Shown: one piece after another, positions 25,404 through 38,362 of the stretch | Numbering within the stretch: position 1 is the stretch's first letter | Layout of the letters: each line of letters opens with the position of its first letter | DNA from: Ichthyophthirius multifiliis | Taxonomy: Eukaryota; Ciliophora; Oligohymenophorea; Hymenostomatida | Length of the DNA: 64,000 bases | Reading direction: 5' to 3' | NCBI RefSeq assembly: GCF_000220395.1 | Contig: NW_004086499.1 | Span: 1 to 64,000 of the forward strand | The notes under the pieces: generated by a model | What the model was told of the DNA's origin: nothing | Seen by the model: only the letters and a program-made list of their open reading frames with translations | Database searches by the model: none | Made by a program: the position numbers and the translations under genes

Positions 25404-26535
25404 GAAAAAAAATTATTATTTTTTGTAAATATTGCTTTTTTATTATTATTATACTAAAAAACCAATAATTTTTAAATAAATGATTATTTATTTAAATAAA
25501 AAATTAATTTTTTTATTTAAAAGTTTATTTTTTTTATTTTTTTGATAATATTTTTATATATATTTACGAACTTTTATTTAATTTTTTTTTTTTTGTATAT
25601 AATATATTTTTATAATTTATAAACTTTTTAAATATTTTGAAAAAAAATTATATTTGAATATTATTAAATAAAAAAATATATTTTCTTTCCAATAAAAATA
25701 ACATTTATTATTATTTTTAACTTTTTTATTGAGTGAAAAATAAGTATATAAATATATCCTTTGAATATTTTTGTTAAATTTAATTTAAATTAATCTTTTT
25801 TATATTATTTTTATTTCTAAAAAAAATACTCTTTAAAAATTAATAAATGAAACCAACTTATATTAGAAAAAAAAATAGTAAAAATTAATATGCCTTAAAC
25901 AAATAACACATTTTTAAATAAAATTAATTTAATAATATTTTAAAATTTTTGTTTAAAGAAAATATATTAAAATAATATCAGAGAAATATTTTTTTATTTA
26001 ATATAAAAAAAAATATATAAGTTATTAAAAAATATATGTTTATAATATTAAAAAATAGGATTAATAAATATAAATAAATTAAAAAGGTTTTTTTTTAATA
26101 TTTTTAAATTAATTTTTAAAAATTAAATTTTATGAAAGTATAAAATTAAGAAAAAAAATTAAATTATAAAACATTTAATATATATTACGTATAAAAAAGT
26201 AAAAAAATATTGAATTTTTTAAAAATAATAAAAAATAGTTGTTAATTTTTAAAAATAAAAAAAAAAGATAAAAGATAAATATATATATAATAATATTATA
26301 ATTATATAAAAATAAAGTATTTAAAATATATTATTGAATGATATTTTCTTTTTAATTTATTAAATAAAAATAAATATTAATTTCATTTATATTTTAAAAA
26401 CGATATAAAAATATATATTAAATATAAATAAATTATTTTAAAATATTCATTGAAATAAAAAAAATTAAAAAGTTAAAAATATTTAAAGTACAAAAAAAAT
26501 ATATATTATAAAAATTAAATTTAATAAAAAAAAAT
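25404..26535. other. Long intergenic A+T DNA
   Basis: About 1.1 kb of A+T-only sequence with poly-T and poly-A tracts. No coding frame with ordinary composition on either strand and no tRNA-like element seen. Confidence 0.5.
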
Positions 26536-27832
26536 ATGTTGCAAGACAATAAAAAAATTGTTAAAAAATAAAATTCTTCAGAAAATGAATCCACAGCTTC
26601 TGAAAAATCCGAATAAATTATAATTCCAAATCCAAAATATAAAACTGCTCTTTGTCGTGCTTTTTAAAGTAAGCACTTAAAAATAAAATTATTTTATTTT
26701 TTTTCATTTTTCAACTTTTATTTGTTTTATTTTTTTCATTTTTTTTTTTTTTTTTTTTTTTTTTTATTTTTAAAACAAAAAAACAAAAAAACAAAAAAAC
26801 AAAAAAAAATTAAAATACAAATTTATGAAATATGTATATTTATAATCAAACGTAAATATATTTGATTTATTTTTATTTTTTTAAAAAAAGTACATTCATG
26901 CACAAGAGGTAATAATTGCCATTTTGCACATGTAATTTCTTTTAAAAATATTTTTAAATTAAAAAAAAATCAAATATAAAAACAAATTAATTTATATATT
27001 TTATATCATATAAAATTAGGGAGAAAAAGAGCTTAGAAATGTATTAGATGTAAAATATTTATATAAAATTAAATATATATATATATATATATATTTATTT
27101 TATTAACAAAAAATATTATATATATATACATATAAATTAGAATAAAGAATTTTTCTAACTAACTTAAAATTAAAACAATAGAAATTTAAAATGGCCAAAT
27201 ACAATTCCAATAAATTGTAAATTATATAATATAATATCCTTCATTTATTTATTTTATTTTTTTACAAAATATAGACAAAACAAATATTTGCAAATTTTAT
27301 TTATAAGGTTTATAATTAAAAAAATAAAAATACTCGTTTATTTATATAAATCAATTAAAAATAGATGGAAAATGCAAATATAATTAAAATTGTAATTTCG
27401 CACATGGAGAAGAAGAAAAAAGTGAAGTAATAATTTAAAAAAAATTAAAAAATTAAAAATAATAATAAAAAGATTTCTAATAAAGTTTTAAATGAATTTA
27501 GTAAAAATTAAAATAACAATAATAAAATTAATCCAATCATATAAGATTAAAGCATTTTTTTATAATAACAAGTTTTCTTGAATTATTATTAACATATGAT
27601 GTTTTAATTTACTTTAGCAAATAATTAACATAATTTAATTTAGGATTATATTTAATAAATAGAAAAATAAAACAAAGACTTAACAATTTAATCAAGTATT
27701 AAAGAAATTAAATATTAAAATTCTGGATACAGGTTTAGAAAGGCTTTGAAATTAATTAAAAAAATATGCTCTAGAAACGGAGCAACAGAAAAAGAGAAAG
27801 AAATACTTTAATAAATATCTATATATTATTGA
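26536..27832 (+). CDS. Tandem CCCH zinc-finger RNA-binding protein (TTP-like)
   Basis: A compact gene in seven exons: introns 26669-26890, 26932-27019, 27050-27140, 27217-27274, 27308-27364 and 27427-27472. Spliced length is 244 residues, a whole number of codons. Finger 1 is KTALCRAFQIHSC, TRGNNCHFAHGEKELR (C-x7-C-x5-C-x3-H). Finger 2 is YKTNICKFYLQDGKC, KYNQNCNFAHGEEE (C-x8-C-x5-C-x3-H). The lead-in YKTxxC is the TIS11/TTP signature for binding AU-rich RNA. The last exon encodes a Gln-rich segment and a basic helix (GYRFRKALKLIKKICSRNGA). A role in mRNA stability is inferred from the family. Intron positions split both fingers, unlike most genes here. Confidence 0.85.
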
Positions 27833-28732
27833 TGATAATTTGATTTTAAATTTTTATTTTTTTTTAACTTTTCTAAAAAATAAAATAAAAAACCCTTATA
27901 AATTTTTTCATTCAAAAAAAATAATAATATAAATAAAAGTAAATTTATATATATATACAATTTTATAATCTATTAAATTGTATTTATATATTTATTTATT
28001 TTTATTTTATTCTTTTTTTTAAAAAATTTTTAAAAGTTCATTTTTATTATTTTTATAACAATATTTTATAAAATAGTAATTTAATATAAATTGGATTTTT
28101 ATAAAAAAAATTATTTTAGTTTATATAGTTTTTTTTTTTTTTTTTATAAAAATAAATAAATAAGTTTATATTAATTTTTTTTTAATAAATAATAATAAAA
28201 ATGTAAAAATTATATATAAATTAATTCATATTCTAAAAAAATATATGTAAATTTGATATCTTAATTAAGATATTATTATTATTTTTATAAATTTATAATG
28301 AACTACACATTATTTATTATGCAGTAAATAAACTTATAATTTATTATTTTTTATTTTTAGAAAATTATAATATATAAATAATTGTATTTACTTTTATAAA
28401 AAACACAATAAAAAAAAATATATAATAGATGTATAAAAAATATGAAATAATAAATTAATTTTATAATTTTTTTTTTTTTTTGTAGATTTTATTATATTAA
28501 AATATTATAAATTTTTAATTTTATTGTAATGGAAAAAGCAAATTAAAATAATAGTAAAATAAATTTTTTAAATAATTGATTATATATTCATAAATTAAAG
28601 ATTAAGATTAAAATAACTATTAATCACCAGATAGTTGCAATTTTTAAATAAGTTAGAAATACTATTTATAATAAAATTGATATAATTTTTTATTTAATAA
28701 ATTTTAATAATAAAGAACATATAAAATCTGAA
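27833..28732. other. Intergenic A+T DNA
   Basis: 900 nt of A+T-only sequence with poly-T tracts (about 28128-28145 and 28469-28482). No gene seen. Confidence 0.5.
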
Positions 28733-29591
28733 ATGGAAACAAATGCTTAATCATTAAATGAAGTTGCAAATAATTACGAAGAAGAAGAAAATGAAAGAAT
28801 TTAAGATGAAAAAATTATATTATAAAAATATAAAGAATTATCTAAATTTTAAAAAATAAAATAAAAATTTATCTTACTCTTAATGATAGTGAATATTCAT
28901 TTATAGTATAAAAAAATTATAAAATAATTTGATAATATAAAATATATATATATATATATTAATATTTATCTATATATTATTTATATATAAATATATATAT
29001 AAACTAATTCGAATTTTACTTTTTAAAAAATAAAATAAAAGTCAAAAGCCTTACTATGCTTTAATTTATGTTTAATTATGGTAGATGTGTTTTTAATGAT
29101 ACTTTCTACAGATAAATCATTATGTCTAGGAGAAAAAAAATATTGGTAATAACAATTATAATATTTATATGATAAAACTCTTATATTATATATTAATACT
29201 CTTTTTAATAAAAATATTTATATAAAAAAAGGGAATAACTAAACTTTTTTACAGCAATTATTTTTTTTATATAATTAATTTTAAGTATATTTTGTTGCAA
29301 TTATTTTAAATAAGGCTTAAATGTATATTATAATTATATTACGAGTAAAAATATCAAATTATAAAAAATTATAATTATAAATATTATTATTAAATATAGA
29401 ATGGGACGTGATAATAGAATTATTGGCATTAATTTATAGTATATATGAAGCAATATCATATTAATTAGACATTAATGTATCTGATTAAATAAAAATATTA
29501 AGATCATTATTTGCTTTACGATTAATTAAAATATTTTAATTTTAATCAATAAATAATGGTGTTAATGTAATAATTTAAAATATATATAATA

Positions 29592-29652
<61 letters not shown>

Positions 29653-30514
29653 CATTTTTATCTAATTATAAAAATATAAATATTTTAATAAATATTTTTA
29701 TTTTTATATATAATTTCAAGATTTTAATTAAAGGGTTAAAATTAAGCATATAACCTTTATCTATATTATTATTTATTACTATTATATGTATTATTTTAAT
29801 TTCAAGTATTTTATATTTTGCAGAAAAAGAATCTGATTAAAAGTATTTTTTTTTAATGAATTAAATTAACTAATAAATATTATTAGAGTAATCTCTAATA
29901 TACCTTAAGCTATTTGGTGGGCTGTAATAACAATTACAACTGTTGGATATGGTGATACAATACCTTAATCTGTTTAAGGAAAAATTATAGCTTCGATTTC
30001 ATTAATATTTGGTGTTTTAGTACTTAATCATATATATATATATTTTTTTATAATTTTAAATTAGCTTTTATCTCTTCCTGTAGCTATAATAGGAAATAAT
30101 TTTCAAGAAATATATTTGTAAAATTAAAAAGATGAAAACAATTAAATTAAGAAAAAAATAAGAAGTCAATTTACCTAAAGCAGAGGAGAGGAAAAAGAAA
30201 TTTTAAGAATTTGGTTGAAAATTAGCGAATTAGAAGAAGTTAATGAAAACATAGAAAAATTTATATAAGATAATTAATTTTTATATAGAAGTATAGCTAG
30301 AGAAGCAAAAATGTTAATTGATAAAATAGAATTTTAAGATAAAGAAAGAATATGGAATTATCAAGGCTAAAACATGTAAAATGCTGATTAAAAAATTCTA
30401 TAGGAAATTTAAGTTAATTAGTAAAATATTTTATTATTATTATTTTTTAAGAAAATATACATAATTTATTTAAATATTTTTTTAATATATAAATTAGTTA
30501 GAAATAAAAGATGA
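28733..30514 (+). CDS. Voltage-gated-type potassium channel subunit
   Basis: About 461 residues from five exons (introns about 28889-29041, 29567-29720, 29843-29886, 30020-30064). After a polar N-terminus come S1/S2-like helices (LCFNLCLIMVDVFLMIL), a voltage-sensor S4 with basic residues every third position (QIKILRSLFALRLIKIFQF), S5 (LLFITIICIILISSILYF), the pore helix and selectivity filter AIWWAVITITTVGYGDTIP, and S6 with FGVLLLSLPVAIIGNNF, which resembles Kv channels. The C-terminal 130 residues are a coiled coil with no cyclic-nucleotide domain. It should conduct K+ across the plasma or ciliary membrane. The 3' end is less sure: a further A+T-rich open stretch follows. The first intron is inferred only from frame. 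Confidence 0.85.
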
Positions 30515-31042
30515 AATAAAAAATAAAATGAAATATAATAATTATAAAAAAAAAATTAATTTAAAAAATAAAATAAAATTAAAATATTTTATATTTAAAT
30601 AAATATATATATTTCATAAAATTATTATATATATAGATATTTATATATATACATATTAATAACTATTAATTCATATTTTTTTATTAAATAGATTATTAAA
30701 AAAATTAATTTAAAACATAATATAAAAAAATAAATGTATGAAAAATTAATTATATCTTATAAGGTATTTAGTAATATTTATTTTAAATAAATAATAAAAA
30801 TAAATAAATTTATACAATTTAAATAACAATATATATATATATAAATATATATATTTAATATTTTTATATATTTATATATATTAAAACTACTATTTTTTAT
30901 TAAAAATCTATTTAAAACTTTATGTTTTTTGAATAAAAAATAAAATCAATAATATTAAAACAAATTCTTTTAATTAAATATTTAATTTATAATTACTTTT
31001 AAAAATAAATAAAAAAGTTAAAAAAACAAATACTCTAAATAA
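30515..31042. other. Intergenic A+T DNA
   Basis: A+T-rich and TGA-poor after the channel stop codon, so it could hold an unrecognised extra exon. No recognisable protein motif. Confidence 0.4.
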
Positions 31043-31771
31043 ATGATAATAATTCCTTCTTAATACACAAAAATCTAAGAAACTTAAAAAATCTATTAAA
31101 ATCGTGGAAATAAATACACAAAATAAATAAATGAATTTTTATTTAATAAATATTCAGCATCTTAAAACTACTATTATACAAGAGACATTAACGATATTTT
31201 ATTTAATAAAAGGATAAATAAAGTCATATAATTTAAAGATATTTAACAATATTTAGAAGAATATTTTTATTTAAAAAGATATTACAAAATATCCGAATAT
31301 ATAAATAAGTTTAAATTATTAAGTGAATATTACAAATTTCACAAGGAAATCCCAAGACTTTTTATGGAAAAAGAAATCTAAATAATAAACGATTATTATG
31401 ATAATAAACGCAAATTTGATTATTTTTAAATCGTTCAAATAATAAAAGAAGAAAACCTTAAAAATCCGAATAACCCACCTAAAGGAATTGTTGGGGATAA
31501 ACCTAAATTAACCGAAGATGAATATGATGAAAATTCTCAAAACTAAAGTAATAAAAGTTTTTTTTCTGAATTTTTTCGAAATGAAGATCCTCTATTGAAA
31601 GATATAAGCATTTTTGTTAATAGAGGAAATATATAATAATATTTGAACAAGAACGAATAAGAAGATGATACAAGGGATATAAAAAATATTATAAGTAATA
31701 TTTTTATGGATTATTCTTATAAATTGAGTACTTTAAATAATTGTAGTAATAATAATATTGAAGAAGAATGA
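31043..31771 (+). CDS. Unknown protein with helical, aromatic-rich core
   Basis: A 242-residue single-exon frame with normal coding composition. Residues about 30-150 look like a folded alpha-helical domain rich in Tyr (NYYYTRDINDILFNKRINK, DIQQYLEEYFYLKRYY, LLSEYYKFHKEIPRLF, IINDYYDNKRKFDYFQIV). A linker with PNNPPKGIVGDKPKL follows, then an acidic/Ser tail to a TGA after NNIEEE. I do not recognise the family. An Asn-rich open region continues immediately downstream in a shifted frame, so this may be only the 5' part of a longer gene. Confidence 0.65.
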
Positions 31772-31789
31772 AAATTATTAGAATAACAT

Positions 31790-32258
31790 ATTAATTTAAA
31801 AAATAACAAAAATTAAAAAAAAAAAAAATTTAGATGAGAATTTTTAAAATAAAAATTAAGACATTTAAATAAAAAATTTTGGTATATATCCAACTCAAAA
31901 AATTAATAAATAAAATTTAAAGATTAAAAATGATAATTTGTTAATTAAAAATTCTAATAATCAATCTTAAGAAAATTTTTAGGAAAAAATATAAAATTTT
32001 ATAAAATAATAAAATATAGCAAGTAAAAAAAAAACATCTTTAATAATAATTTGTAATTATCTTAAAATACAAATTCTTTTAATATATAAAAAATTTAATC
32101 ATCACAATCTGTAAAAAATAATTTTTTAAAAAAAACTATATAATCTCCAAATCATATTTCTAATTAATAAAATTAATTTTTTAATTATTAAAAAAAAAAA
32201 AATATTGTTAATTTATAAAATGGAAAAAATAATAACAATGATAATAAAGATAATAAAG

Positions 32259-32307
<49 letters not shown>

Positions 32308-33580
32308 TAATAATTATAATAATAATGATTCGAATTTATTTAATAATAACAATTTACTTTCTTTAAATATAATAAAATAAAGTTATAATTAATTAAGTTA
32401 GAAAGAACCTCTTTCTTAAAGAAGCCATTCTACACGCAATTAAGATTCTTTAAAACGTTAGAATTATAATTTCTATGAATTATTTTAATAGAATTAAGTA
32501 AAAGTAAATAATTATTAAGATAAAAGTAAATAGAATCTAAAAAAATATTCTTTTTAAAAAAATAAAAATTATATTTCTCCTAATATTTCATAAAGAAAGG
32601 ATGAAAGCATATAATTTAACAATAATTTTTATAATTCTGATAGATTATATTAACAGAGTAATAAAAAATAAAAAAATGATAAAATTGTAAATTTTTAGAA
32701 CTTTAAATAAATGAATAAAAATATAATCTCAATTGAAAAAAATTAAAAAAAAAAAATTAAGAAATTTTACTGTATCCCTAAAAAAAATCATTGAAAATAG
32801 ATATTAATTAAAATATTATTTCATAAATATAAAATTAAAATATATAATCAGCAAGAAATTATTAAACAGATAGAAAATTTTCTTAATAAAATAATATAAA
32901 CTAAAACTTAAGTTAACTTTAAAATAAAAATAATTCTCCTGTATAAAATAATTAAAAAAATAATTGTTTTGTAAGTAGTTAAATTCATTTAAAATTACAA
33001 AAATAATAAAACAAATAAAGCCATTTAAAAAATACAAAATCGGAAACTGCATTTAAAAATTTATTTGAAATTGAAAAATAAAACAAAAAAAAAATTAAAA
33101 TAAATAATAAAAATAATATTAATTTTAATAATAATAGTAATAATAATAGTAATAATAATAGTAATAATAATAGTAATAAAAATATTAATAACAACAATAA
33201 GTTTAAATTCTTAAATAAATTAAGTCTTTATTATTTTAAAAAAATTAAATAAAAAAGGAATAAAATTCGCCATAGTATAAGAATATTAATTTAAAATAAA
33301 ATTTAAATATAAAAAATACAAAATCCCAAAATTAAATTTTAATAAATGTAAATAATAATCAAATAAGTAATGATGAATTTAATAAAAAGAAATGTAATTA
33401 GTAATAATAATAATAATAATAATAATCATAATAATAATAATAATAATAAAAAATATAATAATAATAAAAATAATAATTTTAAAATGATAAATCATAGACT
33501 ATTAATAAACAGTATAATTTTTAGAAAGAATTTTAGTCTTATAAAAAAAAAAATTCAATATATTGAAATATATAAATAAA
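31790..33580 (+). CDS. Asn/Gln-rich low-complexity coding region, frame-shifted
   Basis: Open frames made mostly of Asn, Gln, Lys and Ser run through this 1.8 kb. Short conserved-looking islands include FGIYPTQKIN, KNNFLKKTIQSPNHISN, SQRSHSTRNQDSLKRQNYNF, KKYSFQKNKNYISPN and KSETAFKNLFEIEKQ. Poly-Asn blocks come from AAT repeats at 32260-32304, 33121-33180 and 33399-33474. The open frame changes at A-rich homopolymers (near 32090 and 32780), so either there are base errors or unseen introns. It could be a separate disordered protein or the tail of the upstream gene, from which it is separated by one TGA that a one-base shift would bypass. No start codon can be fixed. Confidence 0.4.
32260..32304 (+). 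repeat. AAT trinucleotide repeat (poly-Asn)
   Basis: Perfect trinucleotide run within the Asn-rich region. A second tract lies at 33399-33474. Confidence 0.85.
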
Positions 33581-33744
33581 TATATAATATTATAATTAAA
33601 TAATACAATTTTTTAAGAAATTATTAAATAATTTTATATAAAATTTTTTTTTTAAATAAATTATATATATATATAAATATATTTATATATATATATATAA
33701 TATATCTTTAAAATTATTTACACATTTATTTTTATCTATATAAA

Positions 33745-34902
33745 TCAAAAATATTTATTATATATATTTTTAATTATTATTGCAAAATAATTTTTGCTAT
33801 TTTTATTTTTATCATATAAATTAGCTTTTAATTATATTATTTTTATTAGATGAACCTAAAAATTTTTACATTGCTTTGATTTAATTAATTTTATTATTAA
33901 GTTTATTAATCTCTTTTATATTTTATTTATTTTTTAATTATTTAGTACATTTTTCAAATTATTATGTATGAAATAATTTGTAAAATTTTTAAATCTATCA
34001 AATATATATAAAGTATTTTAATTATCATTAAAATTAATTTATTTATTTTATTGTTATTACTATATTAATTTTTGTTATTAATTATCATATTCATTTTAAA
34101 TTATGCTTTATATTGGATTATTTACGCCACTTTTTTCATTATTTTCACAATTAAAATTATCTTTAGTCCTAAATCTATACACATTATTAGGTTATTCTTC
34201 ATATTCTACATAATCAAGACAATAAAGTTCAATATATTAATTAATTAGTGATTAATTTTATTAAAATTCATTAATATTTTAATATGCATTCCCATAAATA
34301 TTAAATGTTCTTAATTTTTCTTTTTTTTTTCTCTTATTTTATTTATTTTCAGATTTCTTTTTTTTCCTTATTCTTTCCTTTTATTTTTATTTAATATTCA
34401 TTACCTATAAACTAGGACATTAAGATATTAAATGTCCTTTTTCTTTACATAAATAACAAATTATTTTCAAATAAGAATAATCCTAATATAGGTTTATACT
34501 GTCTTTTATCATCATAAATTTCTAATATTCTGTCGGATATTTAATTAATAATTTTATAAAATCAGCCTAATCTAAAAAAAATAGATTAGTAAAGTCTGCA
34601 CTTCTTGCTGATGCTGTTCTTTATTAACTACTAAAAAACGATATTTCTCCAAAATATTTATTATTCTAAATAATATATTTGAATAATTATAATTTATAAG
34701 TATATATATTCTTACATCTAAAGTTGTAAGTAATAATTAATTATTTTCTAAATAAATATCTATTTTTCCTTATTAAATAAAATATAAAGATTTATCCATT
34801 GAATTTTTTTAATCTTCCTATAATTTAAAAAATGATATAATAATAAATAAAAATATATATAAAAATATATAAAAATTTATAAAAATATATAAAAATATAT
34901 AA

Positions 34903-34941
<39 letters not shown>

Positions 34942-36733
34942 ATATTTTATTACCCTAAAAATAATTTCTTCTGGTGCTGTTATTCTTTCCTAAATCATCA
35001 ATGTTACTTAATATATTAATTCTGGATCAAAATTATTTATTAATACACTACAATTTTCCACTATTTTTCCATTTATTTACAATATAAGATCATTTTTCAA
35101 TGAAACATTTAATTTATTAAATAACTTTTCTTTATCTATATTATTTTTCTAATTATTCTCTTCAATATATTCTAAATATTTTCTAATTCTAATTTAGGTT
35201 TTACTAGGCACATTATTATTTTTTAAATACCTATTTACCTATAATATATCTTTATTAAATTATTCATTTTGATTATTTAAAAGCACAGATGCCATTGTAT
35301 TCATAGCATAAGCGAACACTCCACAAGCTAACATCATAGTAAACATTGCAAATACTTACTCTTAAGGATTAGAAGGTGTAATATCGCCATAACCTACAGT
35401 AATCATAGTAGTTATAGACTATTATTTGTATAAAATATATGATTTTTTTTGATATACAAATTTACCCAATATACTGAATTAATATACCTTACTTGCCACG
35501 GTTCTCCATATATATTAATTTTAATAAGCCAATTTTTTTCAGTGTCTTATTATCCGACAATATGCCATAAACAAGCGCACCAATGGGCTATAAAAAGTAC
35601 AATTAAAACCAATTTGATAAATTCTAGAATACTCAAAACTCCAAAATTAAACTAAAGTCTCTCAACTAAATTAATATAAACAATTTTTAATTTAGCAACT
35701 CTTAAAAGTCTTATAGTTTTCACAAATCTTAAAAAACGAACAAATCTTATCAATTATTTTGTACTTAAATTATTATTATTGTTTTCTTAAATTTCCTATT
35801 ATGATTATTATTATTATTAAACCTATTAGTCTGAAAGAATAAAATAATTAACTGCACTAGTATATGGAAAAGAAGAAACTATATCTAACCAAAACCAACA
35901 TTTTAAATAATTTATTATTATTAATTTCCTTTTAAATATTTATTATCCTTTTATAAATACTGTAGTATTAAAATTTAAAAATATATCAAATAAAAAAAAT
36001 GCATCCTTAATATATAAATATAGTATACATATAAAAATAATATATATTTATTTTTTACTATGTATGGGTCTTATGATGATAAATATTTAAATATTCCTTA
36101 ATTAGTCTAATTGTTTTCAAAAGAAAGCCTAAAAGGAATTGAAATCATTTCATATAATATTAATACCATAAAAAATATGTCCCAGTAAACTTTTATATGA
36201 TGATCTGAATTTATTATGAATTTATCTTTATCTATATTTTATTGATTTTAATAAAGACTTCTTTAATTCTCTGAATTTATCTGTTATTACATAAAATATT
36301 AAAAAAAACTTTTCTTTCTAGTATTCTAATCAAGACTTTTACTAACTTATCTACTTCTAATTTTATTATCTTATAATTTTTTATTATTGGCGAAATTACT
36401 TAATTTTTAAAATTTTAAAATTTATAAGGTTTACTCGTTTTCATTATTAATATCTGAATAATCTATTCTTTAAATTCCTTATATATAAGAGGGATCGTTT
36501 AATAATTATAAATATTCAAATGAAAATACATCTTCGGGGTTTTTACGTTCTTTCTCGTCTAATAAATTTAAATCAAAATAATCATTACATTATTATTATT
36601 ATTTAAAATTTTATGAATATATGGTTATTTTTTTACTGGTTACAGGCTTTTGTTATTAAAAATTTGTATTTAAAATGTTTGCTTAACTTCTAAAGGCGAC
36701 TTTATTTATATTTTATAATTAAGTAACATTATC

Positions 36734-36784
<51 letters not shown>

Positions 36785-36961
36785 TGAATAAAGTTCAAGT
36801 TTTTCTTCAAATGAAATTTCATTTTCTTTTATCATTTTTTAAGTCTTATTATATAATCTTATTTATTTTATATATTATATTCCATGTATTTGATTTTTAG
36901 TATTATTTTTTAATGTATCATTTTTTTTATTTTTTATGTATCTTTTTTAAAATAATAACAT
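33745..36961 (-). CDS. Cyclic-nucleotide-binding K+ channel (CNG/EAG type) with CCHC zinc knuckle
   Basis: A long minus-strand gene of at least five exons (introns 34666-34715, 34818-34953, 35419-35465 and one near 36000-36070). An Asn/Gln-rich N-terminus precedes S1-S4; S2/S3 include LKCWFWLDIVSSFPY and S4 reads RFVRFLRFVKTIRLLRVAKL. S5 has VLFIAHWCACLWH. The filter is SITTMITVGYGDITP and S6 continues MLACGVFAYAMNTMASVL. The C-linker ITAPEEIIF leads to a cyclic-nucleotide-binding domain with YFGEISFFSSQQRTASARS. About 60 residues later CYLCKEKGHLISQCP is a C-x2-C-x4-H-x4-C knuckle. A Lys-rich and Gln/Asn-rich tail ends at TGA 33745-33747. A K+-selective, nucleotide-modulated channel of the ciliary or plasma membrane is the reading. 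Whether nucleotide still binds is unknown. Confidence 0.88.
36735..36782. repeat. TTA/AAT repeat (poly-Asn in channel N-terminus)
   Basis: Trinucleotide run inside the minus-strand channel gene, just after the N-terminal EEKLELYSI motif; it encodes poly-Asn. Confidence 0.85.
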
Positions 36962-37270
36962 TTTTGTATATTATATATTTAAATTATTTATTTATTTTTT
37001 TCAATAAATTAAATTTAATTTAAAGTATTTTTTGAAATATTAACATATTTAATCAATAAAAATATATAGTATCTTTTTATAAATTTATTCAATATTTATT
37101 ATATAATATATTTATAATAGATTTTTATTTTATTTATAATATATAATTATTTAATATTATTTTTTTATTTAACTAAACTATATAATTAAATTGTATATTA
37201 TAAAAAATTTAAAATATAATAATTTTATTTTATTTTAAAATAAAAATAATTAATTTTATATCTTTATTTA
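36962..37270. other. Intergenic A+T DNA
   Basis: Tandem minus-strand genes flank this A+T-only spacer. It holds the promoter of the channel gene; no motif recognised. Confidence 0.5.
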
Positions 37271-38309
37271 TCAAAAGTCAGCAAAATGAATATTATATGT
37301 TCTTTTATTCCATAAATTTTATTGTTCATCGAAATAAGTTCCTGGTGGAGGAGCTTAATTCTTATCTTTATAATTAAATCTTTCAGCCTTAGAATAAATA
37401 TATTAAAAATGTATATATATATATATATAAATATATATATATATATTATATATATTTATAATTAATATATATATAAATTTTACTTTTGTTAAGAAATGTA
37501 TATTCGTTTTCTTTATTTCTTTATTTGATTAATTATATCTTATTAATGAATTGCTTTTATTTTCATCATCTTTTTCTTCTATTTCATCATTTTCTTATTA
37601 ATTTTATTTTAGATTATAAATAATTCAAATAATTAAATATTACTTTTATTTTTTTTTAAATCTTTAAATCTTTATTCACTTGTATTAAATCCTAAATTTG
37701 GAACTTTAATTTTAATATCAGGATCTTCTGGTTCTTTTATAACTTTTTTTTCTATATTATAATAGTCAAGTTTATATGATCCTACAGGAGGTTTAGAATC
37801 TTTTTAATTATCAAAAACAGATCTATCTAAAGTTGATCTAAATACAGCTTAAGGTAAATTATTTTCTTGGTTTTCTTAATTTTCTTAAAACACTTAAATA
37901 TAAGTGCCAGGTCCAGGTTATTCCTATTAATTATATTTTTGTATGAAAATAAAATATATAATTACATAAACAATATTTTCGTCATTAAATCTCCTTTAAG
38001 TAGTTCCAAAATTACCTCTATATCCTTTTTGTATATTTTTAATTAATTTATCTTCTAACTAATATTTTTATATATATTATTTGTTTCAATTATATAAATT
38101 AAATTAAAAATAAATAAATATATTCTTTTTTACATTAATCCTAGCATCATAAGTACCTGGTCCAGGTTTATGTTCTATTATTTTTTTAATTTCGAACCTA
38201 CTATTAGAAGATAAAAATGGAGGATTTCTAGCTTTTGTTTCCTAAAAATATAAATTATAATATAAATATAAATATGTTTATATATAATTAAAATAAAAAA
38301 AATAAAATA

Positions 38310-38362
<53 letters not shown>

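Noticed and set aside
27490-27495. Early TGA ending the CCCH protein
   Set aside because: A 46-nt GT...AG intron (27427-27472) removes the frame change and leads to a GC-richer open exon ending at 27832 with whole-codon length.
32985-33197. Poly-Leu minus-strand ORF
   Set aside because: Reverse reading of the Asn-repeat region; low complexity only.
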